This document shows positions 8,372 through 16,617 of a DNA stretch of 42,594 nt, piece after piece. Position 1 is the stretch's first letter. Every line of letters starts with the position of its first letter. The notes under the pieces are model-generated. The model had not been told where the DNA came from, made no database searches, and was given only the letters and a program-made list of their open reading frames with translations. Where the stretch lies: the NCBI GenBank assembly GCA_025934635.1, contig JAICWX010000037.1, positions 1-42,594 of the forward strand. The letters run 5' to 3'. This DNA is from Streptosporangiaceae bacterium. Lineage in GTDB: Bacteria; Actinomycetota; Actinomycetes; Streptosporangiales; Streptosporangiaceae. The position numbers and the translations under genes were made by a program.

Positions 8372-8809
8372 TTGACTGCACTGTGGGTCAGTCCGGGACA
8401 GCGGTGGCGGCTGCTGGCACCTGAGGGAGCTGTCGCCGTCGACGTGGGCGCCGGGCCGCGAGCCGTCCGCCGCGCTATCGGCGAACTGCGGGCGCTGCCC
8501 GGCGGCACGCCCGTCGTCCTGCTCGACCGCCGGCCGGGCGGCCGCCTCCGGGCCCGCCGCATCGCCGCGGCCGGCGCGATGGTCGTCGACCGCCAGTACG
8601 TCGCGCTCCCCTCACTAAAGCGGGCCATCGTGGTAGCCGACGACAGCAGTGATTCACTGCGCTGGGCCTGCCGCTCCCTGGTCACCCCGCCGCCCGGCAT
8701 CACCTGGGCGCACGCACTGCTGGACACCGCCGTCAAGCTATTGCGCCGGCGTCCCGGGGTGGTCAGCTGGGTTGGCGCGGGACGGGTCGTCGTGGGGAGG
8801 ACAGCATGA
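8372..8809 (+). CDS. Small protein of unknown function
   Basis: 145 aa from a TTG start (8372) preceded by AGGGG (8361-8365). No ATG or GTG start fits better. The sequence has alternating hydrophobic strands ('VAVDVGAGPRAVRRAIGEL', 'PVVLLDRR', 'RAIVVADDSSDSLRWACRSLV') suggesting an alpha/beta fold. I recognise no catalytic motif and cannot assign a family. It lies between the RtcB-like gene (10-base gap) and the phosphotransferase gene (ATGA overlap), so it is probably made with them. Strong GC3 bias and the overlap make it a real gene despite its size. Confidence 0.6.
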   Translation: MTALWVSPGQRWRLLAPEGAVAVDVGAGPRAVRRAIGELRALPGGTPVVLLDRRPGGRLRARRIAAAGAMVVDRQYVALPSLKRAIVVADDSSDSLRWACRSLVTPPPGITWAHALLDTAVKLLRRRPGVVSWVGAGRVVVGRTA

Positions 8810-9855
8810 CGTCCCCGGCGGCCGCCCCGGGCAGGCTGAGCCCGGCGGGCACGGGTGCCCGGCCGGGCGATCCGGATCTGAGAACGCTGCTGAGCACGCC
8901 GGGAAGCCACGTGATCCTGCTCGACGGATCACGCGACCCGAACTCCGGCGTGACCTTGCTGGTGACCGAGCCCGGCTCGGCCGAGCCGCAGCTGGCCGTG
9001 AAGATCGCGACCACCTCCGCCGCGGCGGAGGTGGTCGCGCGGGAGGCCCGCCTGCTGGTGGAGCTGCGCCGTCAGCCGCTGCCCCAGGTCGGCCCGACGC
9101 TGCCGCGCCACCTGGGCACCTTCGACGCGGACGGGATGCTGGCCAGCGTCTCATCGGTAGTGCCCGGAGTGCCGATGCGCACCCGCTACCACGAGTTCCG
9201 GCACCTGGCCCAGCCCGACTCGGTGCGCGGTGACTTCGCCGTGGCGCAGGACTGGCTGACAGCCCTGCACGCCGACACCATGAGCGAGACGGCACCGATC
9301 GCACTGCTCGACGGCATAGCCGGGCAGATCGCCGCGCGCTGGCCCGACGACCCGCGGACGCCGGACTTGGCGGGCCGGCTCGAACTGCTGGCCGCGCGCC
9401 TGTCCTCGGCCGGCACCAAGCGCACCGTGGTACACGGCGACTTCTGGGCAGGCAACCTGCTCATCAGCCACGACACCGTCACCGGGGTGGTCGACTGGGC
9501 CGCCGCCGAGCTTTCCGGTGAACCGCTCCGGGATGTCGTCAGGTTCGCCCTCAGCTACTCGCTCTATCTCGACCGGCACACCCGCCCCGGCCGGCCGGTG
9601 CGCGGCCACCCGGGCCTGCGAGCCGACGGCTGGGGCGCCGGGATCCGCTACGCCCTGTCCAGCCAGGGCTGGTACGGCCAGCTGGTCCGCGGCTTCGTGG
9701 AGAGCGCGCTGGCCCGCCTGGGCGCCCCGGCCGGCCTGTGGCACGCCGCGCTTCTCGCCGGGCTCGGCGAAATCGCCGCCACCGCCGATCACGCGGACTT
9801 CGCCACCCGGCACCGCGACCTGCTCCTCCAGCTGATCAGCGAGGCTCCGCAATGA
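8806..9855 (+). CDS. APH/choline-kinase-like phosphotransferase
   Basis: 349 aa member of the aminoglycoside-phosphotransferase-like kinase superfamily. The catalytic Brenner-type motif is 'VVHGDFWAGNLL' with D212 and N217; the metal-binding D230 lies in 'VTGVVDWAAAELSG'. An N-lobe lysine is plausible in 'LAVKIATTSAAAEVVAREARLL'. Members phosphorylate small alcohols such as choline, sugars or antibiotics. In a glycan operon the likely target is a sugar or a decorating alcohol, but that is inference. It overlaps the genes on both sides by ATGA, so it is translationally coupled. It is the second kinase in the operon, after the HprK-like protein. Confidence 0.8.
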   Translation: MTSPAAAPGRLSPAGTGARPGDPDLRTLLSTPGSHVILLDGSRDPNSGVTLLVTEPGSAEPQLAVKIATTSAAAEVVAREARLLVELRRQPLPQVGPTLPRHLGTFDADGMLASVSSVVPGVPMRTRYHEFRHLAQPDSVRGDFAVAQDWLTALHADTMSETAPIALLDGIAGQIAARWPDDPRTPDLAGRLELLAARLSSAGTKRTVVHGDFWAGNLLISHDTVTGVVDWAAAELSGEPLRDVVRFALSYSLYLDRHTRPGRPVRGHPGLRADGWGAGIRYALSSQGWYGQLVRGFVESALARLGAPAGLWHAALLAGLGEIAATADHADFATRHRDLLLQLISEAPQ

Positions 9856-12800
9856 CGCAGGCCGTGCTCGACCAAGAGGAGACGCCCGACCGCGCGGCGA
9901 AAGAGCAGCCGCCGGCTTCCCCGCCCTCGAAGCCGCAACGGCGCAACCGGGACACGCCGTCACGGCCTCAGGCGAGCGGCCGGGCCAACATGGTCAAGGT
10001 GGTCATGGGCCTGGCCATCTGGGCGATGCCCATGCTCCGGCCGGCTGGCCCGGGCAATACCGCACCCGCCGACCTGTTCCTCGGCCTGGCCGTCCTGGTC
10101 ACGGCCCTGTGGTTCGCGAGCCGCAGTCACGTCATGCGATTCCCCTACATGTTCCCGGTCGGCCTGTCGATCCTGGCCGGAGCGCTGGCGAGCACGGTCG
10201 CGTACTCGCATGCCTATGTCAGCGTCGGCGGCGGCCTGATCTCCCTGATCCAAGACGCGTTCCTGCTGGCCTGGTGTATCGGGATCGCCAATGTAGGCCG
10301 TGATCCCGCGTTGCTGCGCAGCATCAGCCGCGCGTGGGCCATCAGCGCCACCTGCTGGGCCGCACTCATGATCTTCGGAGTGTTCGGCCACGTCAGCGCC
10401 CTGTCCGGGCAGGACCTGAGAAATGGTGTGCGGGCCGCATTCACCCTCGGCGACCCCAACCTGGCGGCCAACTACTTCATCTGCTCACTGCTGGTGCTCC
10501 GGTCCACGCAGTTTCCGCGGCGCCGCGTGATCCGCTGGGCCTGCTGTGCGCTGATCATCACGGCCATCGTCCTTACCGGCTCCAACGGCGGCGCACTGGT
10601 GCTGGTCGTCACCACGGTGATCGGCGCTATCTTCCTGATGGCACGGCGCCGGGGTGCCGCGCCCGCGATCATCACCGCGTCCGTGCTGGCGCTGGCCGTC
10701 ATACTCGTCGTCCCGCGCGTGCCCGTGCAGTCCATCGTCGCGCGGGCCCAGGGCAGCTCGCAGTTCCTGAACGACTCGATCGGCCGTCAGGCGGAGAGCA
10801 GCGGCTCTCGCAGCATGATCCTCTCCCAGACCGAGCAGCTGTACCTCACCTTTGACAACCCCCTCGGCATCGGCCCGGGCGGGACCAAGTCCGCCTTCCA
10901 GGCCCACCAGTTCTCCTACGTCAAGATGGCGCACGACGACTATGCCGCGTCACTAGTCGAACGCGGGGTGCTCGGGGCACTCGCGCTCGTCTGCCTGTTC
11001 GTCATCGTGCTCGCCCGGTGCCGCCGGATCGCGACCCGGAGCCTGCGGCCTGGTTACGCCAGCATCTTCCCGCGGGCCGAACTGCTGGGCGCCGCCGTCA
11101 TCGGCATGTTCATCTCCGCGATGTTCTACCAGGTCCTGCATTTCCGTCAGCTGTGGACCCTGCTCGGGCTGGTCGCGGCGGTAGACCTGTGGGGACGGCG
11201 GGACAGCCAGGGAACCCCGGCGGATGAACCCGCGGCCGACCGCTTGCCGATGGAGCCGCTATCCGGCCATGGCCTGACGGCACGGGGCCGCGGGCGGATT
11301 TCCTGGGGCGCTCCCGCCGAAGAGCGCGTCCCCAAGACCACGGCCCGCCCGCCGCACCCCCCGCCGCACCCGGCGCCGCCGCCCCGCCGGGCCCCGCTTC
11401 GTCGCCCGTCACTGCAGCGAACGCCGCTGGCCCCCGCCTCGCTCAGCCCCGGGTCGCTGCCGCCGGTCTACGAGCACCGCCAGATCACCGCCAATAGCGA
11501 TGACTACCCCACCCTGGAACTCCCGGCCATCCGGATACCGGACAGCCGCTCCCGGCCTGACCGCGGTGGCTTGCGGAAGCGGATCTCTGGCCGCATCACG
11601 GCTCTCGTTCCGGCTGTCCTGACGGCCAACGTCGCCGCCCGGATTGTCGCGCTGGCCTCGCTGTCGGCCGCGACGGTCCTGGTCGCTCACGCCGGAGGCC
11701 CCAAGCTGCTCGGCGAGCTCACGCTGCTCCGGGTCCTGCCCGGGCTGATGGGGGTACTGGTGGGCTGCGGCCTGCCCAGCGCCGCTCCTTTCTTCCTGGC
11801 GGGCGGGGACCGGGATAAGGCCAGGCTCCGCACCACCGTCATCCTCCTCACGCTGGCCGGGTCGCTGGCTGCGAGCATCTGCTGGCTGGGGCTGAGTCCG
11901 CTCATCCACCGGGCTTTCTTCAGCTCGTGGCACATAGGCGTCGTGCTCGCCGCCGCGGTTCCGGTGTTCTCCCAGCTCTGGGTGGCGACCGGCAAATCCT
12001 TCCTGCAAGGCGAAGACGACATGCGCGGCGCCAACTGGGCGATCGCCGCCGAGGAGGCCGTCTTCCTGCCGGTGTACCTGGGATTGCTGCCGATCATGCA
12101 CGGGACCAGCCTGCTGATGACCTCGCTGGTCGGAGCCGACGTCCTGGTCGTCCTGGGCATCGCGGTCCGGCTCGCGCGGCGCGGCTACCGGCATGGCTGG
12201 GGCCGGCCGGATCTCCCGCTGGCCAGGGAAATCTGCGGCTACGGCATTCGCGGCCAGGTGGGCGGCATGCTCTCGCTGATCAACCTGCGGCTGGACGTGG
12301 CGATCCTCGGCGCGCTGGTGGGTCCGGGCACGCTGGGCGTCTACGCCGTCGCATCCAAGTACGCGGAGATGCTCCGGCTACCCGGGCTGGCCGTGACCTA
12401 TGTCCTCTACCCGCGCCTGGCCACGCGTGACCGCGCGGACGCCGCCAAGGCCGTGGCCGCGCTGCTGCCACGCGCCCTGGTCCTGACCGCGCTGGCCGCG
12501 CTGCCCCTGGCGGCGGCGGTTCCGCTCCTGCCCTACGTCTACGGGCACGCGTTCGCCAGCGCCATGCTCCCCGCGTACATCCTCCTGTTCGGGCTCGTCG
12601 GCGAAGGGGCGGCCGGCCTGGTCAGCGCCTACCTGTACGCCGTGGGCCGGCCAGGGGCCAACTCCCTCGCCCTTGGGGTCTCTGTGGTGGTGACAATCGT
12701 GCTTGACGTAACGCTGATCCCGCACTATCACGCGGTGGGCGCCGCCGCCGCCTCGGCGGTCGCCTACCTGGTCAGTAGCGCCGCCCTGGTGGGCTGCTAC

Positions 12801-12863
12801 TTCGTCGTGCGCAAGCTGGCCCCCCGGCCGAAGCGCACCGCAGCACCGGAGGGTGCATCATGA
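9852..12863 (+). CDS. Wzy-Wzx fusion: O-antigen polymerase/ligase domain joined to a flippase domain
   Basis: A 1003 aa membrane protein if started at ATG 9852, which overlaps the previous stop (ATGA); an in-frame ATG at 9738 lies inside the upstream gene. Residues 1-45 are polar. About 48-440 form a multi-pass domain with the large external loop of the O-antigen ligase/Wzy family ('GDPNLAANYFICSLLVL', 'TGSNGGALVLVVTT', 'DNPLGIGPGGTKSAFQAH' followed by 'AHDDYAASLVERG'). A Pro-rich polar linker spans about 446-580 (including PPHPPPHPAPPPRR). About 584-1000 is a second multi-pass domain of the Wzx/MATE-like flippase type ('NLRLDVAILGALVGPGTLGVYAVASKYAEML'). It would translocate and polymerise lipid-linked repeats from one polypeptide. 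These are normally two separate proteins. Confidence 0.85.
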   Translation: MTQAVLDQEETPDRAAKEQPPASPPSKPQRRNRDTPSRPQASGRANMVKVVMGLAIWAMPMLRPAGPGNTAPADLFLGLAVLVTALWFASRSHVMRFPYMFPVGLSILAGALASTVAYSHAYVSVGGGLISLIQDAFLLAWCIGIANVGRDPALLRSISRAWAISATCWAALMIFGVFGHVSALSGQDLRNGVRAAFTLGDPNLAANYFICSLLVLRSTQFPRRRVIRWACCALIITAIVLTGSNGGALVLVVTTVIGAIFLMARRRGAAPAIITASVLALAVILVVPRVPVQSIVARAQGSSQFLNDSIGRQAESSGSRSMILSQTEQLYLTFDNPLGIGPGGTKSAFQAHQFSYVKMAHDDYAASLVERGVLGALALVCLFVIVLARCRRIATRSLRPGYASIFPRAELLGAAVIGMFISAMFYQVLHFRQLWTLLGLVAAVDLWGRRDSQGTPADEPAADRLPMEPLSGHGLTARGRGRISWGAPAEERVPKTTARPPHPPPHPAPPPRRAPLRRPSLQRTPLAPASLSPGSLPPVYEHRQITANSDDYPTLELPAIRIPDSRSRPDRGGLRKRISGRITALVPAVLTANVAARIVALASLSAATVLVAHAGGPKLLGELTLLRVLPGLMGVLVGCGLPSAAPFFLAGGDRDKARLRTTVILLTLAGSLAASICWLGLSPLIHRAFFSSWHIGVVLAAAVPVFSQLWVATGKSFLQGEDDMRGANWAIAAEEAVFLPVYLGLLPIMHGTSLLMTSLVGADVLVVLGIAVRLARRGYRHGWGRPDLPLAREICGYGIRGQVGGMLSLINLRLDVAILGALVGPGTLGVYAVASKYAEMLRLPGLAVTYVLYPRLATRDRADAAKAVAALLPRALVLTALAALPLAAAVPLLPYVYGHAFASAMLPAYILLFGLVGEGAAGLVSAYLYAVGRPGANSLALGVSVVVTIVLDVTLIPHYHAVGAAAASAVAYLVSSAALVGCYFVVRKLAPRPKRTAAPEGAS

Positions 12864-13942
12864 CCGGCCTGGGCCGGCTCGGGCGGCGTGTATCCCGGCC
12901 CGTGCTCGCCGTGGCCGCCGGGGTGGCGGTGGCCATCCTGCCCGCCGCCTGCGGTGGTACCGCGACTCATTCGAGCGGACCCAAGCCCGAGATCTCCGGG
13001 CCGCTGCACGGCTGGACGCCACCGCGACCGGAGGCGCTGTCCCCGCTGCCCGACTACCAGGCCGCGGTGCAGGCAGCGGCGGCCGTCCACCTCAAGGTAT
13101 GGATCGAGACCGACCTGGTGAAGCGCTGGGAGGAAGGTCCGACCTGGTTCCAATCCGCGGTCAGCCGGGTGGCCGACCTGGCCAGCCGGCCGGGAGTCGT
13201 CGGCATCAAGATCGCGGATGAGCTCGGCTACAACGACGGCATGAACAGCGCCAGCAAGATCAGCAAGTTCCTGTCCGACGCGGCCCGGGCGCTGCACGCC
13301 GCCGCGCCCGGCAAACTGATCCTGGTCGACATGGTGGTGCCGCAGCTCGGCTGCCTGCCAGGGCATCAGCTGGCCGGCTCGCCGGCCGCCGCTTGCGCCA
13401 GCCGGGAGAAAGCCGCATATCCGCAGCTCGCACTGCCCGAGATCGACCGCTATCTGCGCTCGCACGCGATTGACGTGCTGGACCTGAGCACCTACCTGCT
13501 GGAGGACGATACCTACAAGGCGTGGGGCACTAACGCCGATTCCGCCCAGACCGCGGCCTGGCAAGAGGTCGACAAGCGTGGCTGGGCCAGCCTGGTGCGC
13601 CTGCAGGCACGCAAGGCACTCGCGCATCCGGGTGCCTACCAAGGGGGCTCGGCCGCGTCCTCGGCCGACACCCAGACCTATGTCGACATTCCCCTCGCGC
13701 ACGACGCCCATGCCGTCGACATCTGGACCTGGAACCAGCTCTACCAAGGCCAGGAGTACCACCTCATGAACCCAGGGATGCGGCCAAACGCCCTGTGGCG
13801 CCAGCTTGAGCGGCTGCGGCAAGCCGGCGACGTGCTGTTTACGCACTTCAGCCCGCATTCGGTCATTTCCAGTCTGCATAGCGACCTCGCTGAGATCGCG
13901 ACCGTGTTCACCGATATCTTCCTGCCGGCCGGTACCGGATGA
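12860..13942 (+). CDS. Exported lipoprotein, possible TIM-barrel glycosidase
   Basis: 360 aa. The N-terminus has two arginine clusters, a hydrophobic stretch and 'ILPAACGG', a lipobox-like site with an unusual Pro at -3. The body contains segments suggesting a beta/alpha barrel, notably 'VVGIKIADELGYND' (an Asp-Glu at the end of a strand) and 'AVDIWTWNQLYQG' near the C-terminus. These resemble the ends of strands 4 and 8 of glycoside-hydrolase barrels. I cannot place it in a CAZy family. ATGA overlaps on both sides tie it to the Wzy-Wzx fusion and the MBL-Rieske gene. A role at the outer face of the membrane in trimming or releasing the polymer is inference. Confidence 0.55.
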   Translation: MTGLGRLGRRVSRPVLAVAAGVAVAILPAACGGTATHSSGPKPEISGPLHGWTPPRPEALSPLPDYQAAVQAAAAVHLKVWIETDLVKRWEEGPTWFQSAVSRVADLASRPGVVGIKIADELGYNDGMNSASKISKFLSDAARALHAAAPGKLILVDMVVPQLGCLPGHQLAGSPAAACASREKAAYPQLALPEIDRYLRSHAIDVLDLSTYLLEDDTYKAWGTNADSAQTAAWQEVDKRGWASLVRLQARKALAHPGAYQGGSAASSADTQTYVDIPLAHDAHAVDIWTWNQLYQGQEYHLMNPGMRPNALWRQLERLRQAGDVLFTHFSPHSVISSLHSDLAEIATVFTDIFLPAGTG

Positions 13943-15552
13943 GCGGCGACTCGATGCGGGTCACCTACCTCGGTCACGCCGGCCTGCGCGTGGACGGGGC
14001 GGACCTGCGACTGCTGATGGACCCGTGGCTGTCCAGGACCGGCGCGTTCCAGGCCGCCTGGTTCCAGTTTCCCGCCAACGCTCATCTGGACCAGGCCAGC
14101 CTGCTGCAATGCGACTACGTCACCGTTTCGCACGAGCATCTCGACCACATGGACACCGCCGTCCTGGCCCGGCTGCCGGACACCGCGACCGTGCTCATTC
14201 CCGAGTACCCGTCGCCGAATTTCCGCGACCGCCTCAAGGCGGCCGGAGTGGCCAATGTCATCGAGGTGCCGCCCTGGCGAAAGTTCCGGCTGAATGACCA
14301 GGGCGACTGGCTCACCTTCATCACCGAGCAATCGCCCATGTGCAACGACTCGGCCGTCCTGGTCTACGCCGGAGGCGCCTCCCTGCTGCACTGCAATGAT
14401 GCCCGGCTGACCGCGGGCCAGGCGCGCCGGGCCGCCCTGGAGTGCGGGGGGCGCCTGGACATACTCGCCGCTCAGATGGCCAGCGCCACCTGGCATCCCA
14501 TCTGCTACGAGTACCCGCCCGAGCAGCTAGCGGAGATCGCCGCCGCGAAACGGACCGGGAAGTTCAGGGTGGTCGGGCGGCTGCTGAAGCTGGTGAAGCC
14601 GGAACTCGCGGTGCCCTTCGCAGGCCCCATGTGCTTTCTCGACCCGGAACTGCGGCACCATAACCGCTGGCTGAAACCCCCTGGCCTGTTCCCCGACCAG
14701 AAGCAGGCGGCCGAGTTCCTCGCCGCCCGGCTGCCCGGCCAGCGCGTGGGTTTGTGGCTGCCCGGAGACAAGTACGAACCGCTGTCCAGAAGGCATGCCG
14801 CCGACAGCATCTGGCGCGACTTCGACTTCGGTGACACCGATGAGTATCTGGACGCCTACGCGAGCGCCCGGGAGCCCTACATAGCGGAGGTCTGCGCGAC
14901 TTATCCGGAGGCGGGCGCGGACCTGGGCGAAAGGTTCACCGAGCATTTCCGGCGACTGGGCGAGATCAGCCCGTACTTCCTGGAACGAATCGACATGACA
15001 GTGCGCTTCGAGCTGTCGGGAGCGGTCGAGGGCCGCTGGGACGTGGACCTGCGCCCCGAAGGCGTCCGGATCGACCTGACCGGCCGCGCTCGCCGGGCCG
15101 CCGAGTACGGCTTCCGGCTCGACTCGCGCTGGCTCGCCGCCGTGGTCACCGGCCGGATCGCCTGGGAGGACCTGTTCCTGTCGCTGCGGTTCTCGGCCTG
15201 GCGTCACCCGGACATTTACAACGACTACCTCATCGGCCTCCTCAAGCACGCAGAGCCGCAGGCCCTGCACGCCGTTGAGGCCTACGAACGGGGACGGTCG
15301 ACCAACGAGACGATCGTGGTCGACGCCCCGGCTGGCCGGTACGAGATCAGCCGGTACTGCCCGCATGCGGGCGAGGATCTCTCGATCGGAAGCATCGTCA
15401 CCGGCGGCGCCATCCGCTGCCTCGGCCACAACCTCGAGTTCGACCTGGCTACCGGCACCTGCCTCAATGCCCGCTGTGATCCGCTGGCCACCCGCAGCCT
15501 CATGCGAGTCCCCAGCGGAGCGATCGATTCACCAGAGATGGAGGGGTTCTGA
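13939..15552 (+). CDS. Metallo-beta-lactamase-fold protein with C-terminal Rieske [2Fe-2S] domain
   Basis: 537 aa. The N-terminal half is an UlaG-like MBL hydrolase fold: 'RVTYLGHAGLRVDG', then 'VSHEHLDHMD' giving ligands H65, H67, D69 and H70. Near the C-terminus a Rieske cluster motif is complete: C474-x-H476 in 'RYCPHAGEDL' and C494-x-x-H497 in 'IRCLGHNLEFD'. MBL plus Rieske is the combination found in CMP-N-acetylneuraminate hydroxylase, where the Rieske domain is N-terminal; here it is C-terminal. The middle third (about 250-450) is unfamiliar. An oxygenase or hydroxylase acting on a nucleotide sugar or lipid-linked glycan is a reasonable inference; a reductase partner is not encoded nearby. 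It starts at an ATG in an ATGA overlap and shares one base with the sugar transferase gene. Confidence 0.82.
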   Translation: MSGDSMRVTYLGHAGLRVDGADLRLLMDPWLSRTGAFQAAWFQFPANAHLDQASLLQCDYVTVSHEHLDHMDTAVLARLPDTATVLIPEYPSPNFRDRLKAAGVANVIEVPPWRKFRLNDQGDWLTFITEQSPMCNDSAVLVYAGGASLLHCNDARLTAGQARRAALECGGRLDILAAQMASATWHPICYEYPPEQLAEIAAAKRTGKFRVVGRLLKLVKPELAVPFAGPMCFLDPELRHHNRWLKPPGLFPDQKQAAEFLAARLPGQRVGLWLPGDKYEPLSRRHAADSIWRDFDFGDTDEYLDAYASAREPYIAEVCATYPEAGADLGERFTEHFRRLGEISPYFLERIDMTVRFELSGAVEGRWDVDLRPEGVRIDLTGRARRAAEYGFRLDSRWLAAVVTGRIAWEDLFLSLRFSAWRHPDIYNDYLIGLLKHAEPQALHAVEAYERGRSTNETIVVDAPAGRYEISRYCPHAGEDLSIGSIVTGGAIRCLGHNLEFDLATGTCLNARCDPLATRSLMRVPSGAIDSPEMEGF

Positions 15553-16343
15553 TGGATGAGCGCATTCCTCACCGAACGGGGGTTTCCCGGTTCCCCGGCA
15601 CAACGAGGACGGCCAGCAGAGCGGGGCGCAGCCGGGCACCTGCCCGCGACCCGGTGGTAGCCGCCGGCCAGGGGGTAAGCCCGAACTGGACGCGCCGGCT
15701 CCTGGACATCGCCGTCGCCGTCACGATCCTCAGCCTGGCCTGGCCATTCTTCCTGATGCTGGCGGTGGCGACCCGGCTGAGCACGGGCGGGACCGCGATC
15801 TACCGTCATCGGCGGGTGGGCCAGGGTGGTATCCCGTTCACGCTCTACAAGTTCCGCACCATGCGGGCCCGGATGGAAGGACCCGAGGTGACCGCGCCCG
15901 GGGACGACCGGGTGACCTGGCTCGGGGCGCTCATGCGCAAGACGAGCATTGATGAACTGCCGCAGATGCTGAACGTGCTGCTCGGCCACATGACGCTGGT
16001 CGGCCCGCGGCCCGAGTCCGTCACGCTAGCCCGGCGCTACCCCGAGGAACTCCAGTTCATCTTCCGGTACCGGCCTGGCGTCACCGGCCCGTGCCAGGTC
16101 CTGGTGCGCGACGAGAAGGTCCTGGGATGGGCGGCCGACGTCGAGACGTACTACCTGACCAAGCTGCTGCCGCACCGGGTGGACAAGGATCTGGACTACC
16201 TGAAGGATCCGACCTTCGCCCGCACCGTCTGGTGGCTGATCATCACCTTCCTTTACCTGCTCCACACGGCGAAGCCGGCCCTCGGCGCGGCTCAGCCCGA
16301 GCTGGCCGGGGCGGGAGCGCTGGTCACGCCGACTGACGACTGA
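15552..16343 (+). CDS. Initiating polyprenyl-phosphate sugar-1-phosphate transferase
   Basis: 263 aa bacterial sugar transferase of the short PglC-like type, which moves a sugar-1-phosphate from a nucleotide sugar to undecaprenyl phosphate. After a basic 40-residue leader there is one membrane segment at about residues 50-75. The catalytic core follows: '[21 protein letters not shown]', the Asp-Glu pair in '[13 protein letters not shown]', and 'LVGPRPESV'. A hydrophobic stretch near the C-terminus ('[14 protein letters not shown]') may be a second membrane contact, as in longer family members. It is the last gene of the operon and is followed by strong hairpins. A second in-frame ATG lies at 15556, so the start could be one codon later. 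Confidence 0.9.
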   Translation: MDERIPHRTGVSRFPGTTRTASRAGRSRAPARDPVVAAGQGVSPNWTRRLLDIAVAVTILSLAWPFFLMLAVATRLSTGGTAIYRHRRVGQGGIPFTLYKFRTMRARMEGPEVTAPGDDRVTWLGALMRKTSIDELPQMLNVLLGHMTLVGPRPESVTLARRYPEELQFIFRYRPGVTGPCQVLVRDEKVLGWAADVETYYLTKLLPHRVDKDLDYLKDPTFARTVWWLIITFLYLLHTAKPALGAAQPELAGAGALVTPTDD

Positions 16344-16357
16344 CACTTCCCCGGCCG

Positions 16358-16399
16358 AAGGGCGGGGCGCGACCGCTGCGGCGGCCCGCCCCGCCCTTT
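16358..16399. terminator. Hairpin terminator after the polysaccharide operon
   Basis: AAGGGCGGGGC (16358-16368) pairs exactly with GCCCCGCCCTT (16388-16398), extended inward by one G-C pair. A short T run follows directly. It begins 15 bases after the operon stop codon and is well placed to end transcription. Confidence 0.7.
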
Positions 16400-16474
16400 G
16401 TCCTGACTGCAGCCGGGCGATGCCCCCGACTGGCCCCGGGCGTCGCCCGTCCGTCCAGGTCCGGGCCCGTCGCA

Positions 16475-16507
16475 AACTGCCCGCCCGCTGGACGCGGGCG
16501 GGCAGTT
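16475..16507. terminator. 14-bp perfect hairpin, probable bidirectional terminator
   Basis: AACTGCCCGCCCGC (16475-16488) is followed by a 5-base loop TGGAC and its exact complement GCGGGCGGGCAGTT (16494-16507). It is central in the convergent intergenic region, with AA/TT at its base in both directions, so it could stop transcription from either side. Confidence 0.7.
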
Positions 16508-16553
16508 GCAGGATCTCGAGTCAGCCGGACCTGGGTCCGTGGCTTTACCGGCC

Positions 16554-16598
16554 GGGCGCCGCGCCCGCATCGAGATCATCTCCGCGGGCGCGGCGCCC
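16554..16598. terminator. 15-bp perfect hairpin, third in the convergent intergenic region
   Basis: GGGCGCCGCGCCCGC (16554-16568) and GCGGGCGCGGCGCCC (16584-16598) are exact complements around a 15-base loop. It lies 20 bases past the stop codon of the minus-strand beta-helix gene and is probably its terminator. No T-run is present, which is common for GC-rich actinobacterial terminators. Confidence 0.6.
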
Positions 16599-16617
16599 TC
16601 TCAGCCAGCCGGCCTGA

